Assembly: GCA_905236455.1 (NCBI GenBank)
Contig: CAJOPT010000014.1
Coordinates: 1 to 39,318, forward strand
DNA: 39,318 bases
Source of the DNA: an uncultured Prevotella sp.
GTDB taxonomy: Bacteria; Bacteroidota; Bacteroidia; Bacteroidales; Bacteroidaceae
Reading direction: 5' to 3'
Every line of letters starts with the position of its first letter. Within the stretch, counting starts at the first letter, position 1. The notes under the pieces were generated by a model. The model worked only from the letters and a program-made list of their open reading frames with translations, made no database searches and was not told the origin of the DNA. This document shows positions 32,665-39,318 of the stretch, in pieces. A program made the position numbers and the translations under genes.

Positions 32665-34128
32665 ATGAAGATCGGATTTGACAACGATAAATACCTGAAG
32701 ATCCAATCAGAGCACATACGTGAACGCATTGCTCAATTCGATGGGAAATTGTATCTGGAATTAGGAGGAAAACTGTTTGATGACCACCATGCCTCAAGGG
32801 TATTGCCAGGTTTTAAGCCTGACTCCAAATTGCGCATGTTCGGACAATTGTCTGATAGTATCGAGATTGTAATAGTCATCAGCGCAGAGGACATAGAGAA
32901 AAACAAAATCAGGGCAGACTTAGGCATCACCTATGACGAAGACGTGCTTCGCCTGCGCGATGAGTTTATGAATCGAAACTTCATGGTGGGGTCTGTTGTC
33001 ATAACCCACTATAACGGTCAGCATACTGCCGACACATTCCGCAAACGACTGGAGCGAATGGGAATAAAATCCTATGTTCACTATCCTATTGAAGGTTATC
33101 CTCATTCCGTTGAGTTGATTGCTTCCGACCAGGGTTTTGGGAAAAATGAGTATGTGGAGACACAACGGCCATTGGTTATTGTCACCGCACCAGGACCGGG
33201 AAGTGGTAAGATGGCTACATGCTTGAGTCAGCTCTATAATGAGAATAAAAGGGGCATACATGCAGGATACGCAAAGTTTGAGACCTTCCCTGTATGGAAC
33301 CTGCCATTGAAACATCCTGTAAACATCGCATACGAGGCTGCTACAGCTGACTTAAATGATGTGAACATGATTGACCCGTTCCATTTGGAGGCATACGGCA
33401 AGACTGCCATAAATTACAACCGCGACATAGAGATCTTCCCGGTGTTGAACGCTCTCTTTGAGGGAATCTATGGGGAGAACCCATACAAGTCTCCTACTGA
33501 CATGGGAGTTAACATGGTCGGATTCTGTATCTCTGACGATGAAGTGTGCTGCCAAGCCTCCCGCAATGAGATAATAAGACGTTATTACGCAGCCACTAAC
33601 AAACTTGCAAACGGGTTTGACAACAGCAACGAGGTTAACAAGATACGACTGCTGTTTAATCAGGCTAAGATAACAACGGCATACCGACGTACTACTACAG
33701 CTGCTTACGAGAAGAAGATTGAGACTGGTCACACTGCCGCAGCCATAGAGTTAGAGGACGGCACAATTATCACAGCCAAGTCGAGTCAGCTATTGGGATG
33801 CTCTGCTGCCCTTCTCCTGAATGCAACGAAGCATCTCGCTGGTATCAATCATGAGGCGAAACTGATTCCTCAAAGTATGATTGAGCCAATACAAAAGACA
33901 AAGATTGAATATCTTGGCGGACATAACCCGCGCTTGCATACAGATGAGGTACTGGTAGCCCTTAGTGTACTCAGTGAGAATGATGAGCTATGCCGCCGCG
34001 CATTGGAACAACTGCCAAAGCTACGCAACTGTCAGGTGCACTCAACGGTCATGCTCAGCGAGGTCGACAGAAAAATATTCAACAAGCTTGGCTGCGGCCT
34101 TACATGTGACCCTGTGATTAAGAAGTAG
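32665..34128 (+). CDS. DUF1846 domain-containing protein
   Basis: A 487-residue cytosolic protein covering a full DUF1846 family member. The opening GFDNDKYLKIQSEHIRERI and the FDGKLYLELGGKLFDDHHASRVLPG segment are strongly characteristic. A P-loop-like APGPGSGKMATCLSQLY (about residues 175-191) suggests nucleotide binding, although the family function is not established. The protein is well conserved among Firmicutes and Bacteroidota that have it. It begins 45 bases after yidC with no promoter box in the gap. A link to membrane insertion is not implied. Confidence 0.9.
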   Translation: MKIGFDNDKYLKIQSEHIRERIAQFDGKLYLELGGKLFDDHHASRVLPGFKPDSKLRMFGQLSDSIEIVIVISAEDIEKNKIRADLGITYDEDVLRLRDEFMNRNFMVGSVVITHYNGQHTADTFRKRLERMGIKSYVHYPIEGYPHSVELIASDQGFGKNEYVETQRPLVIVTAPGPGSGKMATCLSQLYNENKRGIHAGYAKFETFPVWNLPLKHPVNIAYEAATADLNDVNMIDPFHLEAYGKTAINYNRDIEIFPVLNALFEGIYGENPYKSPTDMGVNMVGFCISDDEVCCQASRNEIIRRYYAATNKLANGFDNSNEVNKIRLLFNQAKITTAYRRTTTAAYEKKIETGHTAAAIELEDGTIITAKSSQLLGCSAALLLNATKHLAGINHEAKLIPQSMIEPIQKTKIEYLGGHNPRLHTDEVLVALSVLSENDELCRRALEQLPKLRNCQVHSTVMLSEVDRKIFNKLGCGLTCDPVIKK

Positions 34129-34196
34129 CCTTGCAGCATTTATAATGTCATCATTGTTTAAAAAGACTGATGAAAGAATTAAAAGCATAAACGCAC

Positions 34197-36368
34197 ATGA
34201 AAAGATTACTAACGATCGTGACGGCAGTAATGCTCATTTTGCCTGTCACCACTAAAGCGCAAGACGAAGTGAAAATCGGAAAACAGAACATCACTGTCAA
34301 AGATGGACGGATGACACCAGAAGCTCTATGGGCTATGGGGCGCATATCTGGATATGCTGCCTCACCTGACGGCAAGAATATTGTCTATCAAGTAGGCTAT
34401 TACAGTGTAAAACAAAACAAAAGCCATCATGTGCTTTATGTAATTAATGCTGATGGAAGCGCACAACGACTTCTCACACAAGGCAACAAAAACGAGACTG
34501 ATCCTGCATGGATTGACGGGGGAAAGAGAATTGCGTTTCTCACTGACGGACAAGTGTGGAGTATGAATCCTGACGGCACAGACCGCAAGCAACTCTCACA
34601 TGAGACCACAGAGGTTGAGGGGTTCAAGTTCTCACCCGACGGAAAGCATGTCATCCTTATAAAATCACTACCATACTATGGCAGCATCAAACAGAATCCT
34701 TCTGACTTGCCAAAAGCTACAGGCAGACTGGTGACTGACATGAACTACAGACACTGGGATCATTATGTGGAAAGCATACAGCATCCCTTTGTTGCCACAT
34801 GTACAACGGAAAGTATAGCAAATGATGGTGTTGACATTCTTGAAGGCGAGCCTTTCGAGTGCCCGTTAGCTCCATTCGGAGGTATAGAACAGCTTGACTG
34901 GAGCAAGGATTCACAATGCATCGCCTACACCTGTCGCAAAAAAGAGGGTGTACAATATGCCATTTCCACCGACTCAGACATCTTCCTATATAATATTAGT
35001 ACGCATGAGACAAAAAATCTCTGCAAACCGGAGAGTTATACAGAACCGGCTGTCGACGCGACGAAAACAATGGCAACTCAGGCGGTAAACGGCAAGGAGA
35101 ACCTTGATAACTTCCCCGGCTACGACACAAACCCGCAGTTCTCACCCGACGGAAAATATATAGCATGGCTCAGTATGGCTCGCAACGGTTACGAGAGCGA
35201 CCGCAACCGCCTATGCGTATATGAGCTCGCAACAGGGAAGATACGATTTATGAGCGAGGCTTTCGACTCTAATGTCGATGACTATTGCTGGGCTGACACC
35301 AAGGATGCCATGTTCTATTTCATCGGGGTTTGGCATGCTACAGAGAATCTCTACAGCATCAATAAGAAAGGGGAGCTGAAACAGCTTACCAACTACAAGG
35401 CTGACTTCGGCGGAATACAGACGATGAACAATGGCAAGCAGCTGCTTATGGAACGCCATAGCTATACCGAGAGTGCTGACTTATATGTCGTCACTCCAGG
35501 TAAGACCATGGAAAAGACTGTTATCCAACAAATCACGGCGGAGAACAAACATATCCTCGACCAGCTTGACAAGCCATCTTCTGAGGCGCACTGGACAAAG
35601 ACCACTGACGGAAAGGATATGCTGTATTGGGTGATCCTTCCGCCAAACTTCGATAAAAACAAGAAATACCCTACATTGCTCTTCTGCGAAGGAGGACCAC
35701 AGAGTCCTGTGTCACAGTTCTGGAGCTACAGGTGGAACTTCATGATAATGGCATCACAAGGCTATGTCATCATTGCTCCTAACCGCCACGGACTGCCGGG
35801 ATTCGGCTCAGAATGGTGCGAACAGATCTCTGGAGACTGGACGGGTCAGTGCATGGATGACTATCTATCCGCTATCGACGACGCAGTGGCTACCCTTCCG
35901 TATGTCGATAAAGATAAGCTGGGAGCCGTTGGTGCCTCCTTCGGCGGATTCTCTGTTTACTATCTTGCTGGTCATCATGACAAACGCTTCAAGTGTTTCA
36001 TTGCTCACGATGGTGCATTCAACCTTGAGTCTATGTACACAGATACCGAAGAGGTATGGTTCTCTAACTGGGAGTATGACGACGCTTACTGGAATAAGGA
36101 CCAGACCGACCGTGCCCGTAAGACATACGCCAACTCACCACATCGGTTCGTTGACAAGTGGGACACTCCGATCTTGTGCATTCACGGAGAGAAAGACTAT
36201 CGTATCAATGCCAATCAAGGAATGGGAGCATTCAATGCCGCACGTTTGCGCGGCATTCCTGCAGAGCTTCTTATCTTCCCAGATGAGAACCACTGGGTTC
36301 TCAAGCCACAGAACGGTATTCTCTGGCAACGTACTTATTTCAACTGGCTCGACCGCTGGCTGAAATAA
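34197..36368 (+). CDS. dpp5: S9 family dipeptidyl peptidase, DPP5-like
   Basis: A 723-residue periplasmic serine peptidase. The signal peptide ends near residue 22 (LPVTTKAQD). An N-terminal beta-propeller with repeated SPDGK and NPDGT blades (for example KFSPDGKHVI, QFSPDGKYIAWLS) covers about 50-440, followed by the alpha/beta hydrolase domain. The catalytic triad is S581 in GASFGGFS, D667 in HGEKD and H699 in DENHWV. Overall similarity is close to the Porphyromonas DPP5 sequence as I remember it, including KATGRLVTDMNYRHWDHYVE and the APNRHGLPGFG region. DPP5 releases N-terminal dipeptides with hydrophobic or Ala P1 residues, feeding amino-acid fermentation. An 8-bp repeat array separates it from the MFS gene. 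Confidence 0.92.
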   Translation: MKRLLTIVTAVMLILPVTTKAQDEVKIGKQNITVKDGRMTPEALWAMGRISGYAASPDGKNIVYQVGYYSVKQNKSHHVLYVINADGSAQRLLTQGNKNETDPAWIDGGKRIAFLTDGQVWSMNPDGTDRKQLSHETTEVEGFKFSPDGKHVILIKSLPYYGSIKQNPSDLPKATGRLVTDMNYRHWDHYVESIQHPFVATCTTESIANDGVDILEGEPFECPLAPFGGIEQLDWSKDSQCIAYTCRKKEGVQYAISTDSDIFLYNISTHETKNLCKPESYTEPAVDATKTMATQAVNGKENLDNFPGYDTNPQFSPDGKYIAWLSMARNGYESDRNRLCVYELATGKIRFMSEAFDSNVDDYCWADTKDAMFYFIGVWHATENLYSINKKGELKQLTNYKADFGGIQTMNNGKQLLMERHSYTESADLYVVTPGKTMEKTVIQQITAENKHILDQLDKPSSEAHWTKTTDGKDMLYWVILPPNFDKNKKYPTLLFCEGGPQSPVSQFWSYRWNFMIMASQGYVIIAPNRHGLPGFGSEWCEQISGDWTGQCMDDYLSAIDDAVATLPYVDKDKLGAVGASFGGFSVYYLAGHHDKRFKCFIAHDGAFNLESMYTDTEEVWFSNWEYDDAYWNKDQTDRARKTYANSPHRFVDKWDTPILCIHGEKDYRINANQGMGAFNAARLRGIPAELLIFPDENHWVLKPQNGILWQRTYFNWLDRWLK

Positions 36369-36401
36369 ACCCGGAATCTCAATAACGGAAAATCAAAACA
36401 T

Positions 36402-36490
36402 CGACATCACGATATAACGACATCGCGAAATAACGATATAACGACATAACGATATCACGATATAACGATATCACGATATAACGAAATAAC
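36402..36490. repeat. Tandem array of an 8-bp unit (array B)
   Basis: Eleven consecutive 8-base units on the plus strand: CGACATCA, CGATATAA, CGACATCG, CGAAATAA, CGATATAA, CGACATAA, CGATATCA, CGATATAA, CGATATCA, CGATATAA and CGAAATAA, plus a trailing C. There are no indels between units. The consensus CGAtATaA resembles array A at 16723-16794, and CGAAATAA is identical in both. It occupies most of the dpp5-MFS gap and ends 7 bases before the MFS ATG. Confidence 0.9.
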
Positions 36491-36497
36491 AACAATA

Positions 36498-38120
36498 ATG
36501 GTACAAGCAATTCAAAAAACTTTAAGAGACTCCGCCGCAATGCGGTGGACCGCATTGCTGCTACTGGCACTCGCCATGTTCTGCAGCTACATCTTCATGG
36601 ATATCCTCTCACCAATAAAAGACCTCATGCAGGAGACACGAGGATGGGACTCCACAGCGTTCGGCACAATGCAAGGATCAGAGGTGTTCCTCAACGTATT
36701 CGTCTTCTTCCTCATCTTTGCGGGAATCATACTCGACAAGATGGGAGTACGCTTCACGGCAGTACTCTCTGCTACGGTCATGCTCATTGGCGCAATAATC
36801 AAATGGTATGCCGTGAGTGAGTCGTTTATTGGTAGCGGACTGGAGGCTTGGTTCACTAACAACTTAAACTACATCCCTGTATTCGATGAACTTGGTGTGT
36901 CACCGTTCTATGAAGGCATGCCGGCATCTGCCAAGTTTGCCGCATGCGGCTTTATGATCTTCGGTTGCGGATGCGAAATGGCTGGCATCACTGTGAGCCG
37001 TGGTATCGTCAAATGGTTCAAGGGACGTGAGATGGCTCTCGCCATGGGATCAGAGATGGCATTGGCACGCCTTGGCGTTGCCACCTGTATGATCTTCTCA
37101 CCATTCTTTGCCAAGCTTGGCGGCGAAGTGAGTGTCAGCCGCTCAGTAGCATTCGGTGTCGTACTGTTGTGTATAGCCTTGATAATGTGCATCGTATACT
37201 TCTTCATGGACAAGAAGCTCGACTCACAAACTGGTGAGGCTGAAGAGAAAGATGATCCTTTCAAGATTAGTGACATCGGACAAATTCTCACTTCCAGCGG
37301 TTTCTGGCTCGTGGCATTGCTGTGCGTGCTGTACTACTCGGCTATATTCCCATTCCAGAAATATGCGGTGAACATGCTGCAATGCAACCTTACACTGACT
37401 GAGCCTGCAGCCGACTCTTTCTGGGCTGGCAACTCTGTTACCATAATACAGTACATCATCATGCTCGTAGTGGCTGCCGCAGGATTCGCCAGCAACTTCC
37501 AGAAAGACAAAAGCCGCCAATACGGACTGCTCGGCATCTCTATCATAGCACTGATCTCCTACTGCTATATGGGATATATGCGACAGTCTGCCGAGAGTAT
37601 CTTTGCAGTGTTCCCACTGCTGGCTGTGCTCATTACTCCTATCTTAGGAAGCTATGTAGACCACAAAGGCAAGGCTGCGTCAATGCTCGTGTTAGGTAGC
37701 GTACTGCTCATCGCATGTCACCTCACATTCGCATTTATCCTTCCGATGTTCAAGGGTAATGCCGTCGGTGGTATCGTCATCGCATACGCTACAATCCTCG
37801 TCCTCGGATCTTCATTCTCACTGGTACCGGCATCGTTGTGGCCGTCAGTACCTAAGCTGGTGGATGCAAAGGTCATTGGCTCTGCGTATGCTTTGATATT
37901 CTGGATTCAGAATATCGGACTATGGCTCTTCCCATTACTCATCGGTAAGGTGCTCGATGCTACCAACCCTGGTGTCACAGACCCAACAAAGTATGACTAC
38001 ACCGCACCGCTGATCATGCTGGCATGTCTCGGTGTAGCTGCCCTACTATTAGGTTTTATCCTGAAAGCCGTTGACAAGAAAAAGGGTCTCGGACTTGAGG
38101 AGCCAAACATAAAGGAATAG
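36498..38120 (+). CDS. MFS transporter
   Basis: A 540-residue inner-membrane transporter with twelve or more hydrophobic helices. The first-half loop FAGIILDKMGVRFTA corresponds to the MFS A-motif region, and LGSSFSLVPASLWPSVPKLV and GSAYALIFWIQNIGLW are typical of the second half of bacterial MFS proteins. An acidic cytoplasmic stretch (SQTGEAEEKDD, about residues 243-253) marks the central loop. The substrate is unknown. Its place after dpp5 invites the idea of uptake of peptide-derived compounds, but the long repeat array and a lack of family knowledge leave this as inference. No promoter box was found in the gap, so it is probably co-transcribed with dpp5. A strong terminator hairpin follows. 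Confidence 0.85.
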   Translation: MVQAIQKTLRDSAAMRWTALLLLALAMFCSYIFMDILSPIKDLMQETRGWDSTAFGTMQGSEVFLNVFVFFLIFAGIILDKMGVRFTAVLSATVMLIGAIIKWYAVSESFIGSGLEAWFTNNLNYIPVFDELGVSPFYEGMPASAKFAACGFMIFGCGCEMAGITVSRGIVKWFKGREMALAMGSEMALARLGVATCMIFSPFFAKLGGEVSVSRSVAFGVVLLCIALIMCIVYFFMDKKLDSQTGEAEEKDDPFKISDIGQILTSSGFWLVALLCVLYYSAIFPFQKYAVNMLQCNLTLTEPAADSFWAGNSVTIIQYIIMLVVAAAGFASNFQKDKSRQYGLLGISIIALISYCYMGYMRQSAESIFAVFPLLAVLITPILGSYVDHKGKAASMLVLGSVLLIACHLTFAFILPMFKGNAVGGIVIAYATILVLGSSFSLVPASLWPSVPKLVDAKVIGSAYALIFWIQNIGLWLFPLLIGKVLDATNPGVTDPTKYDYTAPLIMLACLGVAALLLGFILKAVDKKKGLGLEEPNIKE

Positions 38121-38174
38121 TAAAGCTGAAGCAATATACAATTACCATATTCTGGTAAACATTATCGTTAACAT

Positions 38175-38206
38175 GAGGAGCCTGCAACTGGTGTTGCAGG
38201 CTCCTC
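38175..38206 (+). terminator. Hairpin terminator after the MFS gene
   Basis: A perfect 14-bp stem, GAGGAGCCTGCAAC (38175-38188) and GTTGCAGGCTCCTC (38193-38206), with a 4-base TGGT loop. It lies 54 bases after the MFS stop. The following bases are TGCTAAAAACC without a T-run, so termination may rely on the stem's strength or work best for minus-strand transcription, where a T-run precedes rather than follows the stem. Confidence 0.7.
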
Positions 38207-38620
38207 TGCTAAAAACCAGTTTTAGAAAAATGCAAATTTGCGTCACGCGTCACACTTTAGGGTAAAGGTAAGTAATCTTTTGTTTGCTTCGCAAAGAAAT
38301 CGTTTCTTCAGTACGCTTGCTTCAGCAAGAAATTATACAAAATGAATTCAAAATTATCCAGAATGATATATTTTTTTAAAAGAGAAAAGACTCCTGATAT
38401 ATAAAAGACTCCTATGAAATTTTGTTTTAATTTTGAATAATTTCCACGCGTAAGCGTGCCGAAAACACCAGCCGTAAGGCTCAATCTTATTTTTACTTTT
38501 TCCATCTTTCTTGCTCATGCTCCCCAGCGATGCCTGCACGTGCCTTGGGAGGCACGGCACCGCCGGAGAGCATGCCCAAGAAAGAAGTGGGACTTGGGTC
38601 GCCTTGGGGAAAGGATGCAA
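38207..38620. other. Non-coding stretch dense in hairpins and repeats
   Basis: No credible gene is seen in these 414 bases. The contents in order are: palindrome GCAAATTTGC (38232-38241); a tandem GCGTCAC pair (38240-38253); hairpins TTTGC-ttc-GCAAA (38283-38295), AAGAAA-tcg-TTTCTT (38294-38308) and CTTGC-ttca-GCAAG (38316-38329); a long-range 11-bp inverted pair ATTCAAAATTA/TAATTTTGAAT (38346-38356, 38428-38438) enclosing two direct repeats AAAAGACTCCT (38385, 38403); CACGC-gtaa-GCGTG (38445-38458); AGCC-gtaa-GGCT (38470-38481); and a large inverted repeat (38506-38584). A 65-codon minus-strand frame (38308-38505) overlaps these and is probably a by-product, though it could be a small gene. 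Confidence 0.6.
38506..38584. repeat. Large imperfect inverted repeat with an inner hairpin
   Basis: The left arm begins CTTTCTTGCTCATGCTCC (38506-38523) and the right arm is GGAGAGCATGCCCAAGAAAG (38565-38584). The reverse complement of the right arm agrees with the left except for two adjacent bases and a one-to-two-base shift at the inner end. Inside lies GTGCC-ttggga-GGCAC (38540-38555). The base composition is richer in G+C than the flanks. It could be a cruciform, a terminator for the minus-strand FISUMP gene (stop at 38621) or a small mobile repeat. Confidence 0.65.
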
Positions 38621-39318
38621 TCAATTCTTGCGCACAGGGCGAACCGATCGACCGTTGCCGCGGTTGTTGCCGCTCGTGTACACATACCCACTAAGGAAGC
38701 CGAGGCCCCATGCGCAGTTCGGGTCGCTCTCGTAGAGCGACGACGACCAGTAGTAGCCGTACGAGCCAACGCCGAGGAGGTCGCTATCCCAGCGGCCGCC
38801 TGCGGCGGGAAGGAAGATAGTACCACCATTACTGCCGGTGAACTTGCGACCGTTGATTCCGTTCACGGTTGTCCATTCGGAGGTAGTGTTACTTACAAGC
38901 TCTGCCTGCTGAGCATGCGACGGCAGACACCAGCCGCTACCCCACTTGACCGTGGCAACATCATACTGGGTTCCAGCTATGTCGGAGCCGATGTTTTGGA
39001 ACTGCCTATTACTATCATACCTCCCGTCACCATCGGAATCCGTTCCAGTACAATACTGGTAAGTAACTTCATTATACACACTCTTCTCACTTGTCTCGCC
39101 CCAGGCATAATAGCCGCTGTAGCCTTCAGGTGTGGTAGCGCCCACATTACAGCAAGCCCAGAGCGTGCCGCTCGGCAAACCGAGGTCTATCATGTGAGGA
39201 TGATTGCCATCTGGACAGGAGGTGTAAGCAACACCGCCAGAACCACTTCTTTCACGGAAATAAGTACGGGCGATATCCTCTACGTTGAATACGGTTTCCG
39301 TGCCGTCGGTTTTCTCCA
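38621..39318 (-). CDS. FISUMP-domain protein, 3' part (start beyond the window)
   Basis: The frame is open to the window edge, giving at least 232 residues; the visible MIDLG at 39193 is internal, because the upstream in-frame sequence (TETVFNVEDIARTYFRERSG, then CPDGNHPH) is clearly coding. From there it matches the Fibrobacter succinogenes major paralogous (FISUMP) domain: VDLGLPSGTLWACCNVGA-type opening, YYAWGETSEK, a central GWCLPSHAQQAELVS, GGTIFLPAAGGRWD and the closing YYWSSSLYESDPNCAWGLGF and GRSVRPVRKN. The domain is common in Prevotella secreted or surface proteins, usually at the C terminus behind repeat domains. Its function is unknown. Local G+C is higher than in the genes to the left. 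Confidence 0.85.
   Translation of the reverse strand, partial: EKTDGTETVFNVEDIARTYFRERSGSGGVAYTSCPDGNHPHMIDLGLPSGTLWACCNVGATTPEGYSGYYAWGETSEKSVYNEVTYQYCTGTDSDGDGRYDSNRQFQNIGSDIAGTQYDVATVKWGSGWCLPSHAQQAELVSNTTSEWTTVNGINGRKFTGSNGGTIFLPAAGGRWDSDLLGVGSYGYYWSSSLYESDPNCAWGLGFLSGYVYTSGNNRGNGRSVRPVRKN

Noticed and set aside
36402..36490. 8-bp arrays considered as CRISPR
   Set aside because: The units are contiguous without spacers, only 8 bases long, and no cas gene is present.
38308..38505. 65-codon minus-strand frame starting MEKVKIRLSL
   Set aside because: It overlaps the hairpins and has no promoter; it feels familiar as a repeated hypothetical protein, but I cannot support it as a gene.
38354..38620. 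88-codon minus-strand frame ahead of the hairpin region
   Set aside because: It runs through the large inverted repeat and several hairpins, has no promoter or recognisable domain, and its composition looks like translated repeat.

Overview
The window looks like a chromosomal segment of a gut or oral Bacteroidota, most probably Prevotellaceae (Prevotella/Segatella type). Upstream regions carry the Bacteroidota promoter signature (a TAnnTTTG -7 box, several with TTTG 19-20 bases upstream). Ribosome-binding regions are A-rich without strong Shine-Dalgarno sequences. The gene set is typical of the group: carboxyspermidine decarboxylase, split glycine decarboxylase, DUF3078, a DPP5-like peptidase, an AspT/YidE-type transporter and a FISUMP-domain surface protein. 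The species call is an inference.

Layout. (1) 1-1345, minus strand: tRNA-Gly(GCC) with its own promoter, and nspC. (2) 1487-9560, plus: a tight seven-gene run thrC-lplA-gcvT-gcvH-gcvPA-gcvPB-lpdA. It holds a complete glycine cleavage system (T, H, split P and L proteins), the ligase that can lipoylate GcvH, and threonine synthase at the head. (3) 9551-18022, minus: an RND tripartite efflux set (lipoprotein adaptor, permease, TolC-like channel), followed in the same direction by a secreted alpha/beta hydrolase, endonuclease III and a DUF2461 protein. (4) 18245-18721, minus: a zinc-ribbon membrane protein, divergent from (5) 18876-22986, plus: an AspT/YidE-type transporter, a family 2 glycosyltransferase and a Dcu C4-dicarboxylate transporter, closed by a hairpin terminator. 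(6) 23209-25667, plus: an aminotransferase and a LolC/E-type ABC permease. (7) 25820-29331, plus: two tandemly duplicated acyl-CoA synthetases (AMP-forming), each with its own promoter. (8) 29374-30552, minus: a DUF3078 outer-membrane protein. (9) 30706-38120, plus: yidC, a DUF1846 protein, a DPP5-like dipeptidyl peptidase and an MFS transporter, ending in a strong hairpin. (10) 38207-38620: a non-coding stretch dense in hairpins. (11) 38621-39318, minus: the 3' part of a FISUMP-domain protein that runs off the window.

Metabolic reading (inference): amino-acid use dominates. Threonine and glycine metabolism, lipoate use, aspartate/C4-dicarboxylate exchange with an aminotransferase nearby, and dipeptide release by DPP5 all suit an anaerobe that ferments amino acids and produces succinate.

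The most unusual signals are not genes. They are two intergenic arrays of the same 8-bp unit type (16723-16794 and 36402-36490), perfect palindromes inside the linker-coding parts of two neighbouring genes (17042-17113 and 18604-18630), matching palindromes that join the -7 box to the start codon of both acyl-CoA synthetases, and a run of small hairpins (two with GTAA loops) plus a large inverted repeat at 38283-38584. No phage, insertion sequence, CRISPR array or riboswitch was recognised.
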